The translations under genes were made by a program, and so were the position numbers. 64,000 nucleotides of DNA, taken from Omphiscola glabra (taxonomy: Eukaryota > Mollusca > Gastropoda > Lymnaeidae). The notes under the pieces were generated by a model. It saw only the letters and a program-made list of their open reading frames with translations, was not told where the DNA came from and made no database searches. Within the stretch, counting starts at the first letter, position 1. Every line of letters begins with the position of its first letter. The stretch spans positions 11,625,062 to 11,689,061 of the forward strand of contig OZ024797.1 of the NCBI GenBank assembly GCA_964017045.1, written 5' to 3'. This document shows, piece by piece, positions 1 through 12,044 of this stretch.

Positions 1-455
1 GGATGGGCGTCAATGGAAAAGAACTTGTAAACAATATTGAATCGATACCCTACTGTCATGATGATCCACCTTCACAACGACATGCCATTAATGAAACTTC
101 AACTTTGAGAGCCGTACACAAGCAAGAACCAGATGAAAAAAACGTCGACATAGAACTCACCGGCCGACCCAATTCGTTGAAAGGACGTGCGGTGCCAGCG
201 TCGTCAAAAATCGCATCCTTCAAATGGCTCAAGCAGATGTTGATCGTGTTCGGCCTGTTCGTCTTCTGCTGGACGCCTTCTATGGCTTGCGTCCTCATTT
301 CCCTGGCGTACCAGGTCGACCCGAAGCTAATGTACGGTTTCTCAATGTTTGGCGTGGCCAACTCGGCAGTGAATGTTTATGTTTACTCCATGCACACCAA
401 TGGATTTAGAAAAGTTATTCAAAAACGAATTATGTGCGTGTGTGGTGGGGGGTAA
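1..455 (+). CDS. Last exon (partial) of a class A GPCR, gene A
   Basis: This is the C-terminal end of a rhodopsin-like receptor; the frame starts at base 3 and the stop is TAA at 453-455. The upstream part lies outside the window. The visible 150 residues are a hydrophilic stretch (the end of intracellular loop 3), then the basic run FKWLKQM, TM6 with the CWTP motif, a short loop, TM7 with NVYVY in place of NPxxY, and a short basic tail ending in MCVCGGG. The sequence and layout match the last exons of genes B and C further along, so this is the first of at least three tandem paralogues. The class A call is firm; the ligand is unknown. A 3'-truncated retrotransposon end follows within 200 bp. 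Confidence 0.85.
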   Translation, partial: MGVNGKELVNNIESIPYCHDDPPSQRHAINETSTLRAVHKQEPDEKNVDIELTGRPNSLKGRAVPASSKIASFKWLKQMLIVFGLFVFCWTPSMACVLISLAYQVDPKLMYGFSMFGVANSAVNVYVYSMHTNGFRKVIQKRIMCVCGGG

Positions 456-631
456 AGTAACGGGATAGTGAATGGGCAAGCAAATGAGAAGCATTACAAC
501 AACGAGACAGTGGGTCTAAACTTAGCTTTTTAGTCAAAATAATTCAGTTAACTTTTTTTTTTAATGACTGAAAGCATCTCCTGGACACCAAGAGGAACTG
601 TATAAACCCGTGATAGGCAGTAGTGTATTAG

Positions 632-976
632 CCACACTATATAATGAGCAAATAAAAGAAAGGATTCGTCAGGCAAATGGGCAATACGATGACCTCCTGA
701 CGTCTGTTAAAAAGCGCAAACTTGAGTGGTATGGCCACGTGACCAGAAAACAAGGGCTCGCCAAAGAGATCTTGCAGGGCACTACTAGAGGAGGGAGAAG
801 AAGAGGAAGACAAAGAAAAAGATGGGAAGATAATATCAAAGAATGGACGGGTTTACAACTAGGCGATGCTATGCGTATAGGGCAGAAGACCGAGAGGAAT
901 GGAGAAGAATAGTGTACATGTCATCTGTGGCGCCCCAACGGTCGAAGGACTACGGGACCTGATGATGATGATGATT
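632..976 (+). mobile_element. 5'-truncated non-LTR retrotransposon 3' end
   Basis: The translation contains the conserved C-terminal motif of endonuclease/reverse-transcriptase retrotransposons: EQIKERIRQ, KRKLEWYGHVTRKQG, then a GGRRRGRQRKRWEDNI block. The element ends in a short (GAT)n tail at 961-975, as expected of elements that terminate in a simple repeat. Only the last part of ORF2 is present, so it is a dead-on-arrival copy. A nearly identical C-terminus occurs on the minus strand at 21351-21870. Confidence 0.8.
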
Positions 977-2730
977 AGCCACACATGTGGCCCTCCAGCT
1001 ATTGGGATGACAATATTTCCTAAAATAATTAATACCTCTAAAACAGACTTGCAATTGAAGATAGCATATTAATTGTAATGATTGTTTGACAATAATTTAA
1101 GGAGAATTTAAACAAGAGACCCTAGGTTTCCATTCCCCAAGTACGATTTAATGCGAACACTTTTCATTCTTACCGTCGCATCTATTTTCAGAACTTTGGC
1201 TGAAGCCTCTTACACAAGCCCATGGCACGTAAGCCCCCAAATGTTGAAAGGTCAGAATTAAGGCTTTAACTACCAGCAATCAAAAGAAAGAAAGTCAGGC
1301 AAGGGGCGTCTTTTTCAAAGTCAGTGTTAATCTTTCCATTGCGATCTAGCGGCTGCCTAAATACATTTTTAAAAAACTATAAAAAACATTTTAAAGCACT
1401 GTATATGCAGCCAATGACGTATTCTGTAAGACAACAGTCAACCGCTAAAACAACATCGCCCTTACCAAAGCTTGTGTAATGAGTAGATATAGCCCCAATA
1501 CTCATCCCCCCGCATTTTAACAGACAATTGGCGCCCCAAACACATCTCCTATATGTAAATTTACAATCTTAACAGATCTGCACTATGTAAAGTGACAATC
1601 TTAACACATCCTCTCTTTCTAAATTGACAATCTTAACACATGTCCTCTATGTAAATTGACAAACTTAACACATCTGATCAATGTAAATTGACAATCTTAA
1701 CACTTATATATAAATTGTAACCAATGTCGTCTGCAGAAGGTAATGTTATTTTACTCTAGACTAAAATATAGTGGTTTCTTTTTAAAATGTTATAACAAAA
1801 AGTCGCCAAAGCAATCTATACCCGCGCATGTGATCATTGCCATGGCAACCACTGACTTGCTCCATTAAAGTCCATTACCAGTAATGGTAGCCATTAGCCA
1901 AGCAACAAGCAACTTAAATATTTGTCGTGGTTTCAGAAACGTCCACGTATTAGAATTATGGAACTAGATAACGACTCAATTGATTGATTAATGATTATAA
2001 AAGAATGAATTAAAGTTTTTCCAATCCTGTTTTTTTGTTTTAATGTCTACTTCATTTTACACATGACATTGTTGAGGGGGGGGTGTGGCTTATTTTATTA
2101 ACATGGATAAAACCAATTCTGTTCACGCGTGTTAAAAATAATAATTACTTTCTTCAAAGCAAGAGCTTTTGCTAATATTTTCCCATAACTTTGACACTCA
2201 CACGAGCAGCTTCTAGATGTCTTCTGGTAATAATCACACGTTTTTAAAATGTTACGTTTGATTATTATTTATTATTATAGGGCTGGGCTCACCGCGCTGT
2301 ACATAAAATAAAAGAGACATAATCGTGGCATTAACATAAAATACATTTATGCAATAAATAAAATCTGTATCACAGCAAAACAAAATAAAATGCATATTCG
2401 TCCCCCCCCCCTTTTTTTTACCCTAAAACCTTTACACATCAAGCCATGGACGACAGCCAGCAGCATCGTTTATCGGTCAGAAGGGGGGGGGGGAATCAGT
2501 CGGGGTAGTAGTTTATAAAGAGACGTATTTTGAGTGTAGTTTTGAAGGCCTGGGTTGTTGGTATATTGCGGATGTGTGGTGGTAGAAGTATTTTTTCTTC
2601 TGTGTGTATTGGGACCTGTTAAAAATTCTTCAAAAGATTGTTTGCGATTGTCAAAACTCAACGCTTACGAGATGTATCTATTGCATTACGCACGGAGTTA
2701 AATGAAAACTAACCACAAAGATTTTACTTC
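977..2730. other. Intergenic DNA, no gene seen
   Basis: AT-rich DNA between the retrotransposon end and the satellite. It holds an imperfect short repeat (1545-1712, listed separately), poly-C and poly-G runs near 2402 and 2484, and a stretch at about 2270-2400 that may be an old SINE relic. No convincing exon was found. Confidence 0.5.
1545..1712. repeat. Imperfect tandem repeat, about 36-40 bp unit, 4-5 copies
   Basis: The phrase GTAAATTGACAATCTTAACA recurs four to five times with spacing of roughly 36-40 bp and scattered substitutions. Confidence 0.7.
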
Positions 2731-5700
2731 AAGATAGCTAAGACAAAGATACGTCAAGATAGCTAAGACAAAGATATGTCAAGATAGCTAAGACAAAGAT
2801 ATGTCAAGATAGCTAAGACAAAGATATGTCAAGATAGCTAAGACAAAGATATGTCAAGATAGCTAAGACAAAGATACGTCAAGATAGCTAAGACAAAGAT
2901 ACGTCAAGATAGCTAAGACAAAGATATGTCAAGATAGCTAAGACAAAGATACGTCAAGATAGCTAAGACAAAGATATGTCAAGATAGCTAAGACAAAGAT
3001 ATGTCAAGATAGCTAAGACAAAGATACGTCAAGATAGCTAAGACAAAGATATGTCAAGATAGCTAAGACAAAGATATGTCAAGATAGCTAAGACAAAGAT
3101 ATGTCAAGATAGCTAAGACAAAGATATGTCAAGATAGCTAAGACAAAGATATGTCAAGATAGCTAAGACAAAGATATGTCAAGATAGCTAAGACAAAGAT
3201 ATGTCAAGATAGCTAAGACAAAGATATGTCAAGATAGCTAAGACAAAGATATGTCAAGATAGCTAAGACAAAGATATGTCAAGATAGCTAAGACAAAGAT
3301 ATGTCAAGATAGCTAAGACAAAGATACGTCAAGATAGCTAAGACAAAGATACGTCAAGATAGCTAAGACAAAGATACGTCAAGATAGCTAAGACAAAGAT
3401 ACGTCAAGATAGCTAAGACAAAGATACGTCAAGATAGCTAAGACAAAGATATGTCAAGATAGCTAAGACAAAGATACGTCAAGATAGCTAAGACAAAGAT
3501 ATGTCAAGATAGCTAAGACAAAGATACGTCAAGATAGCTAAGACAAAGATATGTCAAGATAGCTAAGACAAAGATATGTCAAGAAAGCTAAGACAAAGAT
3601 ACGTCAAGATAGCTAAGACAAAGATATGTCAAGATAGCTAAGACAAAGATATGTCAAGATAGCTAAGACAAAGATATGTCAAGATAGCTAAGACAAAGAT
3701 ATGTCAAGATAGCTAAGACAAAGATATGTCTAGATAGCTAAGACAAAGATATGTCAAGATAGCTAAGACAAAGATACGTCAAGATAGCTAAGACAAAGAT
3801 ATGTCAAGATAGCTAAGACAAAGATATGTCAAGATAGCTAAGACAAAGATATGTCAAGATAGCTAAGACAAAGATATGTCAAGATAGCTTAGACAAAGAT
3901 ACGTCAAGATAGCTAAGACAAAGATACGTCAAGATAGCTAAGACAAAGATATGTCAAGATAGCTAAGACAAAGATATGTCAAGATAGCTAAGACAAAGAT
4001 ATGTCAAGATAGCTAAGACAAAGATACGTCAAGATAGCTAAGACGAAGATATGTCAAGATAGCTAAGACAAAGATACGTCAAGATAGCTAAGACAAAGAT
4101 ATGTCAAGATAGCTAAGACAAAGATATGTCAAGATAGCTAAGACAAAGATACGTCAAGATAGCTAAGACAAAGATACGTCAAGATAGCTCAGACAAAGAT
4201 ATGTCAAGATAGCTAAGACAAAGATATGTCAAGATAGCTAAGACAAAGATATGTCAAGATAGCTAAGACAAAGATATGTCAAGATAGCTAAGACAAAGAT
4301 ATGTCAAGAAAGCTAAGACAAAGATACGTCAAGATATCTAAGACAAAGATATGTCAAGATAGCTAAGACAAAGATATGTCAAGATAGCTAAGACAAAGAT
4401 ATGTCAAGATAGCTAGACAAAGATATGTCTAGATAGCTAAGACAAAGATATGTCAAGAAAGCTAAGACAAAGATACGTCAAGATAGCTAAGACAAATATA
4501 TGTCAAGATAGCTAAGACAAAGATATGTCAAGATAGCTAAGACAAAGATATGTCATGATAGCTAAGACAAAGATATGTCAAGATAGCTAAGACAAAGATA
4601 TGTCAAGATAGCTAAGACAAAGATATGTCAAGATAGCTAAGACAAAGATATGTCAAGATAGCTAAGACAAAGATATGTCAAGATAGCTAAGACAAAGATA
4701 TGTCAAGATAGCTAAGACAAAGATATGTCAAGATAGCTAAGACAAAGATATGTCAAGATAGCTAAGACAAAGATATGTCAAGATAGCTAAGACAAAGATA
4801 TGTCAAGATAGCTAAGACAAAGATATGTCAAGATAGCTAAGACAAAGATACGTCAAGATAGCTAAGACAAAGGTACGTCAAGATAACTAAGACAAAGATA
4901 TGTCAAGATAGCTAAGACAAAGATATGTCAAGATAGCTAAGACAAAGATATGTCAAGATAGCTAAGACAAAGATACGTCAAGATAGCTAAGACGAAGATA
5001 TGTCAAGATAGCTAAGACAAAGATACGTCAAGATAGCTAAGACAAAGATACGTCAAGATAGCTAAGACAAAGATATGTCAAGATAGCTAAGACAAAGATA
5101 TGTCAAGATAGCTAAGACAAAGATACGTCAAGATAGCTAAGACAAAGATACGTCAAGATAGCTAAGACAAAGATACGTCAAGATAGCTAAGACAAAGATA
5201 TGTCAAGATAGCTAAGACAAAGATATGTCAAGATAGCTAAGACAAAGATATGTCAAGATAGCTAAGACAAAGATATGTCAAGAAAGCTAAGACAAAGATA
5301 CGTCAAGATAGCTAAGACAAAGATATGTCAAGATAGCTAAGACAAAGATATGTCAAGATAGCTAAGACAAAGATATGTCAAGATAGCTAAGACAAAGATA
5401 TGTCTAGATAGCTAAGACAAAGATACGTCAAGATAGCTAAGACAAAGATACGTCAAGATAGCTAAGACAAAGATATGTCAAGATAGCTAAGACAAAGATA
5501 TGTCAAGATAGCTAAGACAAAGATATGTCAAGATAGCTAAGACAAAGATATGTCAAGATAGCTAAGACAAAGATACGTCAAGATAGCTAAGACAAAGATA
5601 CGTCAAGATAGCTAAGACAAAGATATGTCAAGATAGCTAAGACAAAGATATGTCAAGATAGCTAAGACAAAGATATGTCAAGATAGCTAAGACAAAGATA

Positions 5701-8700
5701 CGTCAAGATAGCTAAGACGAAGATATGTCAAGATAGCTAAGACAAAGATACGTCAAGATAGCTAAGACAAAGATATGTCAAGATAGCTAAGACAAAGATA
5801 TGTCAAGATAGCTAAGACAAAGATACGTCAAGATAGCTAAGACAAAGATACGTCAAGATAGCTAAGACAAAGATACGTCAAGATAGCTAAGACAAAGATA
5901 TGTCAAGATAGCTAAGACAAAGATATGTCAAGATAGCTAAGACAAAGATATGTCAAGATAGCTAAGACAAAGATATGTCAAGAAAGCTAAGACAAAGATA
6001 CGTCAAGATATCTAAGACAAAGATATGTCAAGATAGCTAAGACAAAGATATGTCAAGATAGCTAAGACAAAGATATGTCAAGATAGCTAAGACAAAGATA
6101 TGTCTAGATAGCTAAGACAAAGATATGTCAAGAAAGCTAAGACAAAGATACGTCAAGATAGCTAAGACAAAGATATGTCAAGATAGCTAAGACAAAGATA
6201 TGTCAAGATAGCTAAGACAAAGATATGTCAAGATAGCTAAGACAAAGATATGTCAAGATAGCTAAGACAAAGATATGTCAAGATAGCTAAGACAAAGATA
6301 CGTCAAGATAGCTAAGACAAAGATATGTCAAGATAGCTAAGACAAAGATATGTCAAGATAGCTAAGACAAAGATATGTCAAGATAGCTAAGACAAAGATA
6401 TGTCAAGATAGCTAAGACAAAGATATGTCAAGATAGCTAAGACAAAGATACGTCAAGATAGCTAAGACAAAGATATGTCAAGATAGCTAAGACAAAGATA
6501 TGTCAAGATAGCTAAGACAAAGATATGTCAAGATAGCTAAGACAAAGATATGTCAAGATAGCTAAGACAAAGATATGTCAAGATAGCTAAGACAAAGATA
6601 TGTCAAGATAGCTAAGACAAAGATATGTCAAGATAGCTAAGACAAAGATATGTCAAGATAGCTAAGACAAAGATACGTCAAGATAGCTAAGACAGAGGTA
6701 CGTCAAGATAGCTAAGACAAAGATATGTCAAGATAGCTAAGACAAAGATACGTCAAGATAGCTAAGACAAAGATATGTCAAGATAGCTAAGACAAAGATA
6801 CGTCAAGATAGCTTAGACAAAGGTACGTCAAGATAGCTAAGACAAAGATATGTCAAGATAGCTAAGACAAAGATATGTCAAGATAGCTAAGACAAAGATA
6901 TGTCAAGATAGCTAAGACAAAGATATGTCAAGATAGCTAAGACAAAGATATGTCAAGATAGCTAAGACAAAGATATGTCAAGATAGCTAAGACAAAGATA
7001 CGTCAAGATAGCTAAGACAAAGATATGTCAAGATAGCTAAGACAAAGATATGTCAAGATAGCTAAGACAAAGATACGTCAAGATAGCTAAGACAAAGATA
7101 CGTCAAGATAGCTAAGACAAAGATACGTCAAGATAGCTAAGACAAAGATATGTCAAGATAGCTAAGACAAAGATATGTCAAGATAGCTAAGACAAAGATA
7201 TGTCAAGATAGCTAAGACAAAGATATGTCAAGAAAGCTAAGACAAAGATACGTCAAGATAGCTAAGACAAAGATATGTCAAGATAGCTAAGACAAAGATA
7301 TGTCAAGATAGCTAAGACAAAGATATGTCAAGATAGCTAAGACAAAGATATGTCTAGATAGCTAAGACAAAGATACGTCAAGATAGCTAAGACAAAGATA
7401 CGTCAACATAGCTAAGACAAAGATATGTCAAGATAGCTAAGACAAAGATATGTCAAGATAGCTAAGACAAAGATATGTCAAGATAGCTAAGACAAAGATA
7501 TGTCAAGATAGCTAAGACAAAGATATGTCAAGATAGCTAAGACAAAGATATGTCAAGATAGCTAAGACAAAAATATGTCAAGATAGCTAAGACAAAGATA
7601 TGTCAAGATAGCTAAGACAAAGATATGTCAAGATAGCTAAGACAAAGATACGTCAAGATAGCTAAGACAAAGATATGTCAAGATAGCTAAGACAAAGATA
7701 CGTCAAGATAGCTAAGACAAAGATACGTCAAGATAGCTAAGACAAAGATATGTCAAGATAGCTAAGACAAAGATATGTCAAGATAGCTAAGACAAAGATA
7801 TGTCAAGATAGCTAAGACAAAGATACGTCAAGATAGCTAAGACGAAGATATGTCAAGATAGCTAAGACAAAGATACGTCAAGATAGCTAAGACAAAGATA
7901 CGTCAAGATAGCTAAGACAAGATATGTCAAGATAGCTAAGACAAAGATATGTCAAGATAGCTAAGACAAAGATATGTCAAGATAGCTAAGACAAAGATAT
8001 GTCAAGATAGCTAAGACAAAGATATGTCAAGATAGCTAAGACAAAGATACGTCAAGATAGCTAAGACAAAGATACGTCAAGATAGCTAAGACAAAGATAT
8101 GTCAAGATAGCTAAGACAAAGATATGTCAAGATAGCTAAGACAAAGATGTGTCAAGATAGCTAAGACAAAGATATGTCAAGATAGCTAAGACAAAGATAC
8201 GTCAAGATAGCTAAGACAAAGATATGTCAAGAAAGCTAAGACAAAGATATGTCAAGATAGCTAAGACAAAGATATGTCAAGATAGCTAAGACAAAGATAT
8301 GTCAAGATAGCTAAGACAAAGATATGTCAAGAAAGCTAAGACAAAGATATGTCAAGATAGCTAAGACAAAGATATGTCAAGAAAGCTAAGACAAAGATAT
8401 GTCAAGATAGCTAAGACAAAGATATGTCAAGATAGCTAAGACAAAGATATGTCAAGATAGCTAAGACAAATATATGTCAAGAAAGCTAAGACAAAGATAT
8501 GTCAAGAAAGCTAAGACAAAGATATGTCTAGATAGCTAAGACAAAGATATGTCAAGATAGCTAAGACAAAGATATGTCTAGATAGCTAAGACAAAGATAC
8601 GTCAAGATAGCTAAGACAAAGATACGTCAACATAGCTAAGACAAAGATATGTCAAGATAGCTAAGACAAAGATATGTCAAGATAGCTAAGACAAAGATAT

Positions 8701-10278
8701 GTCAAGATAGCTAAGACAAAGATATGTCAAGATAGCTAAGACAAAGATATGTCAAGATAGCTAAGACAAAGATATGTCAAGATAGCTAAGACAAAAATAT
8801 GTCAAGATAGCTAAGACAAAGATATGTCAAGATAGCTAAGACAAAGATATGTCAAGATAGCTAAGACAAAGATACGTCAAGATAGCTAAGACAAAGATAT
8901 GTCAAGATAGCTAAGACAAAGATACGTCAAGATAGCTAAGACAAAGATACGTCAAGATAGCTAAGACAAAGATATGTCAAGATAGCTAAGACAAAGATAT
9001 GTCAAGATAGCTAAGACAAAGATATGTCAAGATAGCTAAGACAAAGATACGTCAAGATAGCTAAGACGAAGATATGTCAAGATAGCTAAGACAAAGATAC
9101 GTCAAGATAGCTAAGACAAAGATACGTCAAGATAGCTAAGACAAGATATGTTAAGATAGCTAAGACAAAGATATGTCAAGATAGCTAAGACAAAGATATG
9201 TCAAGATAGCTAAGACAAAGATATGTCAAGATAGCTAAGACAAAGATATGTCAAGATAGCTAAGACAAAGATACGTCAAGATAGCTAAGACAAAGATACG
9301 TCAAGATAGCTAAGACAAAGATATGTCAAGATAGCTAAGACAAAGATATGTCAAGATAGCTAAGACAAAGATGTGTCAAGATAGCTAAGACAAAGATATG
9401 TCAAGATAGCTAAGACAAAGATACGTCAAGATAGCTAAGACAAAGATATGTCAAGAAAGCTAAGACAAAGATATGTCAAGATAGCTAAGACAAAGATATG
9501 TCAAGATAGCTAAGACAAAGATATGTCAAGATAGCTAAGACAAAGATATGTCAAGAAAGCTAAGACAAAGATATGTCAAGATAGCTAAGACAAAGATATG
9601 TCAAGAAAGCTAAGACAAAGATATGTCAAGATAGCTAAGACAAAGATATGTCAAGATAGCTAAGACAAAGATATGTCAAGATAGCTAAGACAAATATATG
9701 TCAAGAAAGCTAAGACAAAGATATGTCAAGAAAGCTAAGACAAAGATATGTCAAGATAGCTAAGACAAAGATATGTCAAGAAAGCTAAGACAAAGATATG
9801 TCAAGATAGCTAAGACAAAGATATGTCAAGATAGCTAAGACAAAGATATGTCAAGATAGCTAAGACAAAGATATGTCAAGAAAGCTAAGACAAAGATATG
9901 TCAAGATAGCTAAGACAAAGATATGTCAAGAAAGCTAAGACAAAGATATGTCAAGATAGCTAAGACAAAGATATGTCAAGAAAGCTAAGACAAAGATATG
10001 TCAAGATAGCTAAGACAAAGATATGTCAAGATAGCTAAGACAAAGATATGTCAAGATAGCTAAGACAAAGATATGTCAAGAAAGCTAAGACAAAGATATG
10101 TCAAGATAGCTAAGACAAAGATATGTCAAGAAAGCTAAGACAAAGATATGTCAAGATAGCTAAGACAAAGATACGTCAAGGAAGCTAAGACAAAGATACG
10201 TCAAGGAAGCTAAGACAAAGATACGCCAAGGAAGCTAAGACAAAGATACGTCAAGGAAGCTAAGACAAAGATACGTCG
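2731..10278. repeat. 25-bp satellite array, about 302 copies
   Basis: The 25-bp unit reads AAGATAGCTAAGACAAAGAT followed by ATGTC or ACGTC and repeats without interruption for about 7.5 kb. The main polymorphism is T/C in the last five bases; rarer variants (GAAAGC, GACGAAG, TCTAGATAGC, GATGTGTC) are shared between distant copies, which shows block duplication. There are rare 1-bp deletions, for example near 4414, 7920 and 9143. The period is not a multiple of three and each unit contains TAG and TAA, so it is non-coding. The last copies (10165-10278) carry GGAAGC, forming a diverged edge. The array lies between GPCR genes A and B. Confidence 0.98.
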
Positions 10279-11334
10279 AGGGTGATACATGAACAGGTAA
10301 AACCATAAACGCTCAATTAACTGCTGTACTGTATGGTATACTATTTTGAGAGCTTGCTGCAGGTAAAAATGAAATCTATTAACGATCAAGATTAGGACTT
10401 TTAAAAAAGACAGTAATTTGTTGTTGTCATATAGACGGCCCGTGATTTAATTGTGATCCTGTCTTGATGGGTTCATGTTTGAAATGTTTAGTGCAACACG
10501 TGATACAATTAACAAACCCATATAATAAATATCAGAATGATTACATAAGGTGATAAGATTAATTCTAGTTATAATTCACATTTTGAAATGAAATTACATT
10601 CATAATCTTCATTTACGTATTTATTTTCTTAGATTATACATGCATATCTTTTTTTTTTTTTTAAATTCTCCATTTTCTTAGATTTTACACCAAATGGCTT
10701 TTTTGAAAAAAATTTAAAAGTGAATTAAGGGGACAAGACATCGACTTCCCCATCACTCTTTTAAGTTTAGCTTCAATGGTTAATTGGGGGAGGAAATCCA
10801 AGTGTCTAACTCCAGATGTTTAAATGGTTTAATTCGTTTTATTCTTTTACACGTTTTCACGTTTTGTTCATACGTCATAAAATAAAAACATCGAATGATG
10901 AAGCACACGTCCTTTCCCATTAGTAATGAAACTTAATCTATAAATAAATCTAACAGGCTGTACATTTAATTAATATGCACCTACGGCAGAAGACAGTATA
11001 AACAATACGTCCTAATTACCATAAAAATACGTCATAACTTGATGGCAGGAAAACTGTTCATTAAATATAACTCTCTTAAAACACACTGCGCACATAAAAA
11101 CACTTCATCCGGTGCGCAACAATTTTTATTGAACACCCATGCTGGACACCAATCAGTAGCGAGAAAACGTTATTCAATAAAACGTATTTTGATATTGAGA
11201 GGCAGTTCCTTCCCCACATGAAGATAAGTTATATATAACTACCCACTATAAGAGATGTTATTATTAACTCTCTCACTCTCTCATTCTCTCTCTCTCTCTC
11301 ATTCTCTCTCTCTCACTCACTCTCTCTCTCCCCC

Positions 11335-11373
<39 letters not shown>

Positions 11374-11789
11374 CGTTCATAACCCATTAGCATCAAATTT
11401 CAATGTATTACGGGCACTGTCAACTATACTTGATTATCTGTTAACTTGATTACAAGCAGGATATTCTTTTAATACGAACATACATAATTAACTCGTCTCT
11501 GTGTGCTTTGCCAAACACTTGCGACTTCAGCGCCATCGACAGATAACGAGCCCACATTACCTGGAGTTTGTAATGTTTGCGTCGCCTATCAAATCATACA
11601 CACTGGCTAACAAGGCTTGGTGCTCACCCCCATCACTGTGATATCCGCTTTCCCCATAAACAGAGAGCACTTATTTTTTTAAAGTTTTCTAACTGAAGAA
11701 TAAGAGTTATCCCTGCATTCATGCTCTGCTTCGACTGATGTTACCTTTGTTTAGCTAAGTTTCTTTTCATGAGTCTTTGAATCCGCGTC
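10279..11789. other. Intergenic DNA upstream of GPCR gene B
   Basis: No exon was recognised. The stretch is AT-rich and contains the CT microsatellite listed separately. The 5' UTR and promoter of gene B must lie in or beyond this stretch, but no core promoter element can be assigned. Confidence 0.5.
11263..11371. repeat. (CT)n-rich microsatellite
   Basis: About 110 bp of CTCTCT with interspersed CACT and TTCT variants. Confidence 0.95.
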
Positions 11790-12044
11790 ATGGAAAACGT
11801 CATAGAAAACTTTACAGCAAGCGTCGCGGCAAACGTCATGGCAAGCGTCACAGATGTTCCCAAACTGTCCGACAACACAACGATGACCACGCCTACAAGA
11901 AGGCTGTCCGGAGTCCAGGCCCTGAGAGATCCCTTCCAGGCTCTCGTTGTTGTGGTTCATTTCGCGTTGTGCATTCTCATCATGACGGGGAACGCCATGA
12001 CGATAGTGGCTGTGTGGAGCACCAAGTCACTGCGGACCATACAG
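11790..12044 (+). CDS. GPCR gene B exon 1 (N-terminus, TM1)
   Basis: Residues 1-85. An extracellular N-terminus of about 48 residues carries NFT and NTT sites, then TM1 with GNAMTIVAV. The donor is CAG|GTCAGT. Confidence 0.85.

Noticed and set aside
610..912. 100-residue plus-strand frame as a host gene
   Set aside because: It is the C-terminal tail of a non-LTR retrotransposon ORF2 ending in a GAT repeat; no start or upstream coding region is present.
2731..10278. 25-bp array as a CRISPR array
   Set aside because: The units are directly adjacent with no unique spacers, in a eukaryotic genome. It is a satellite.
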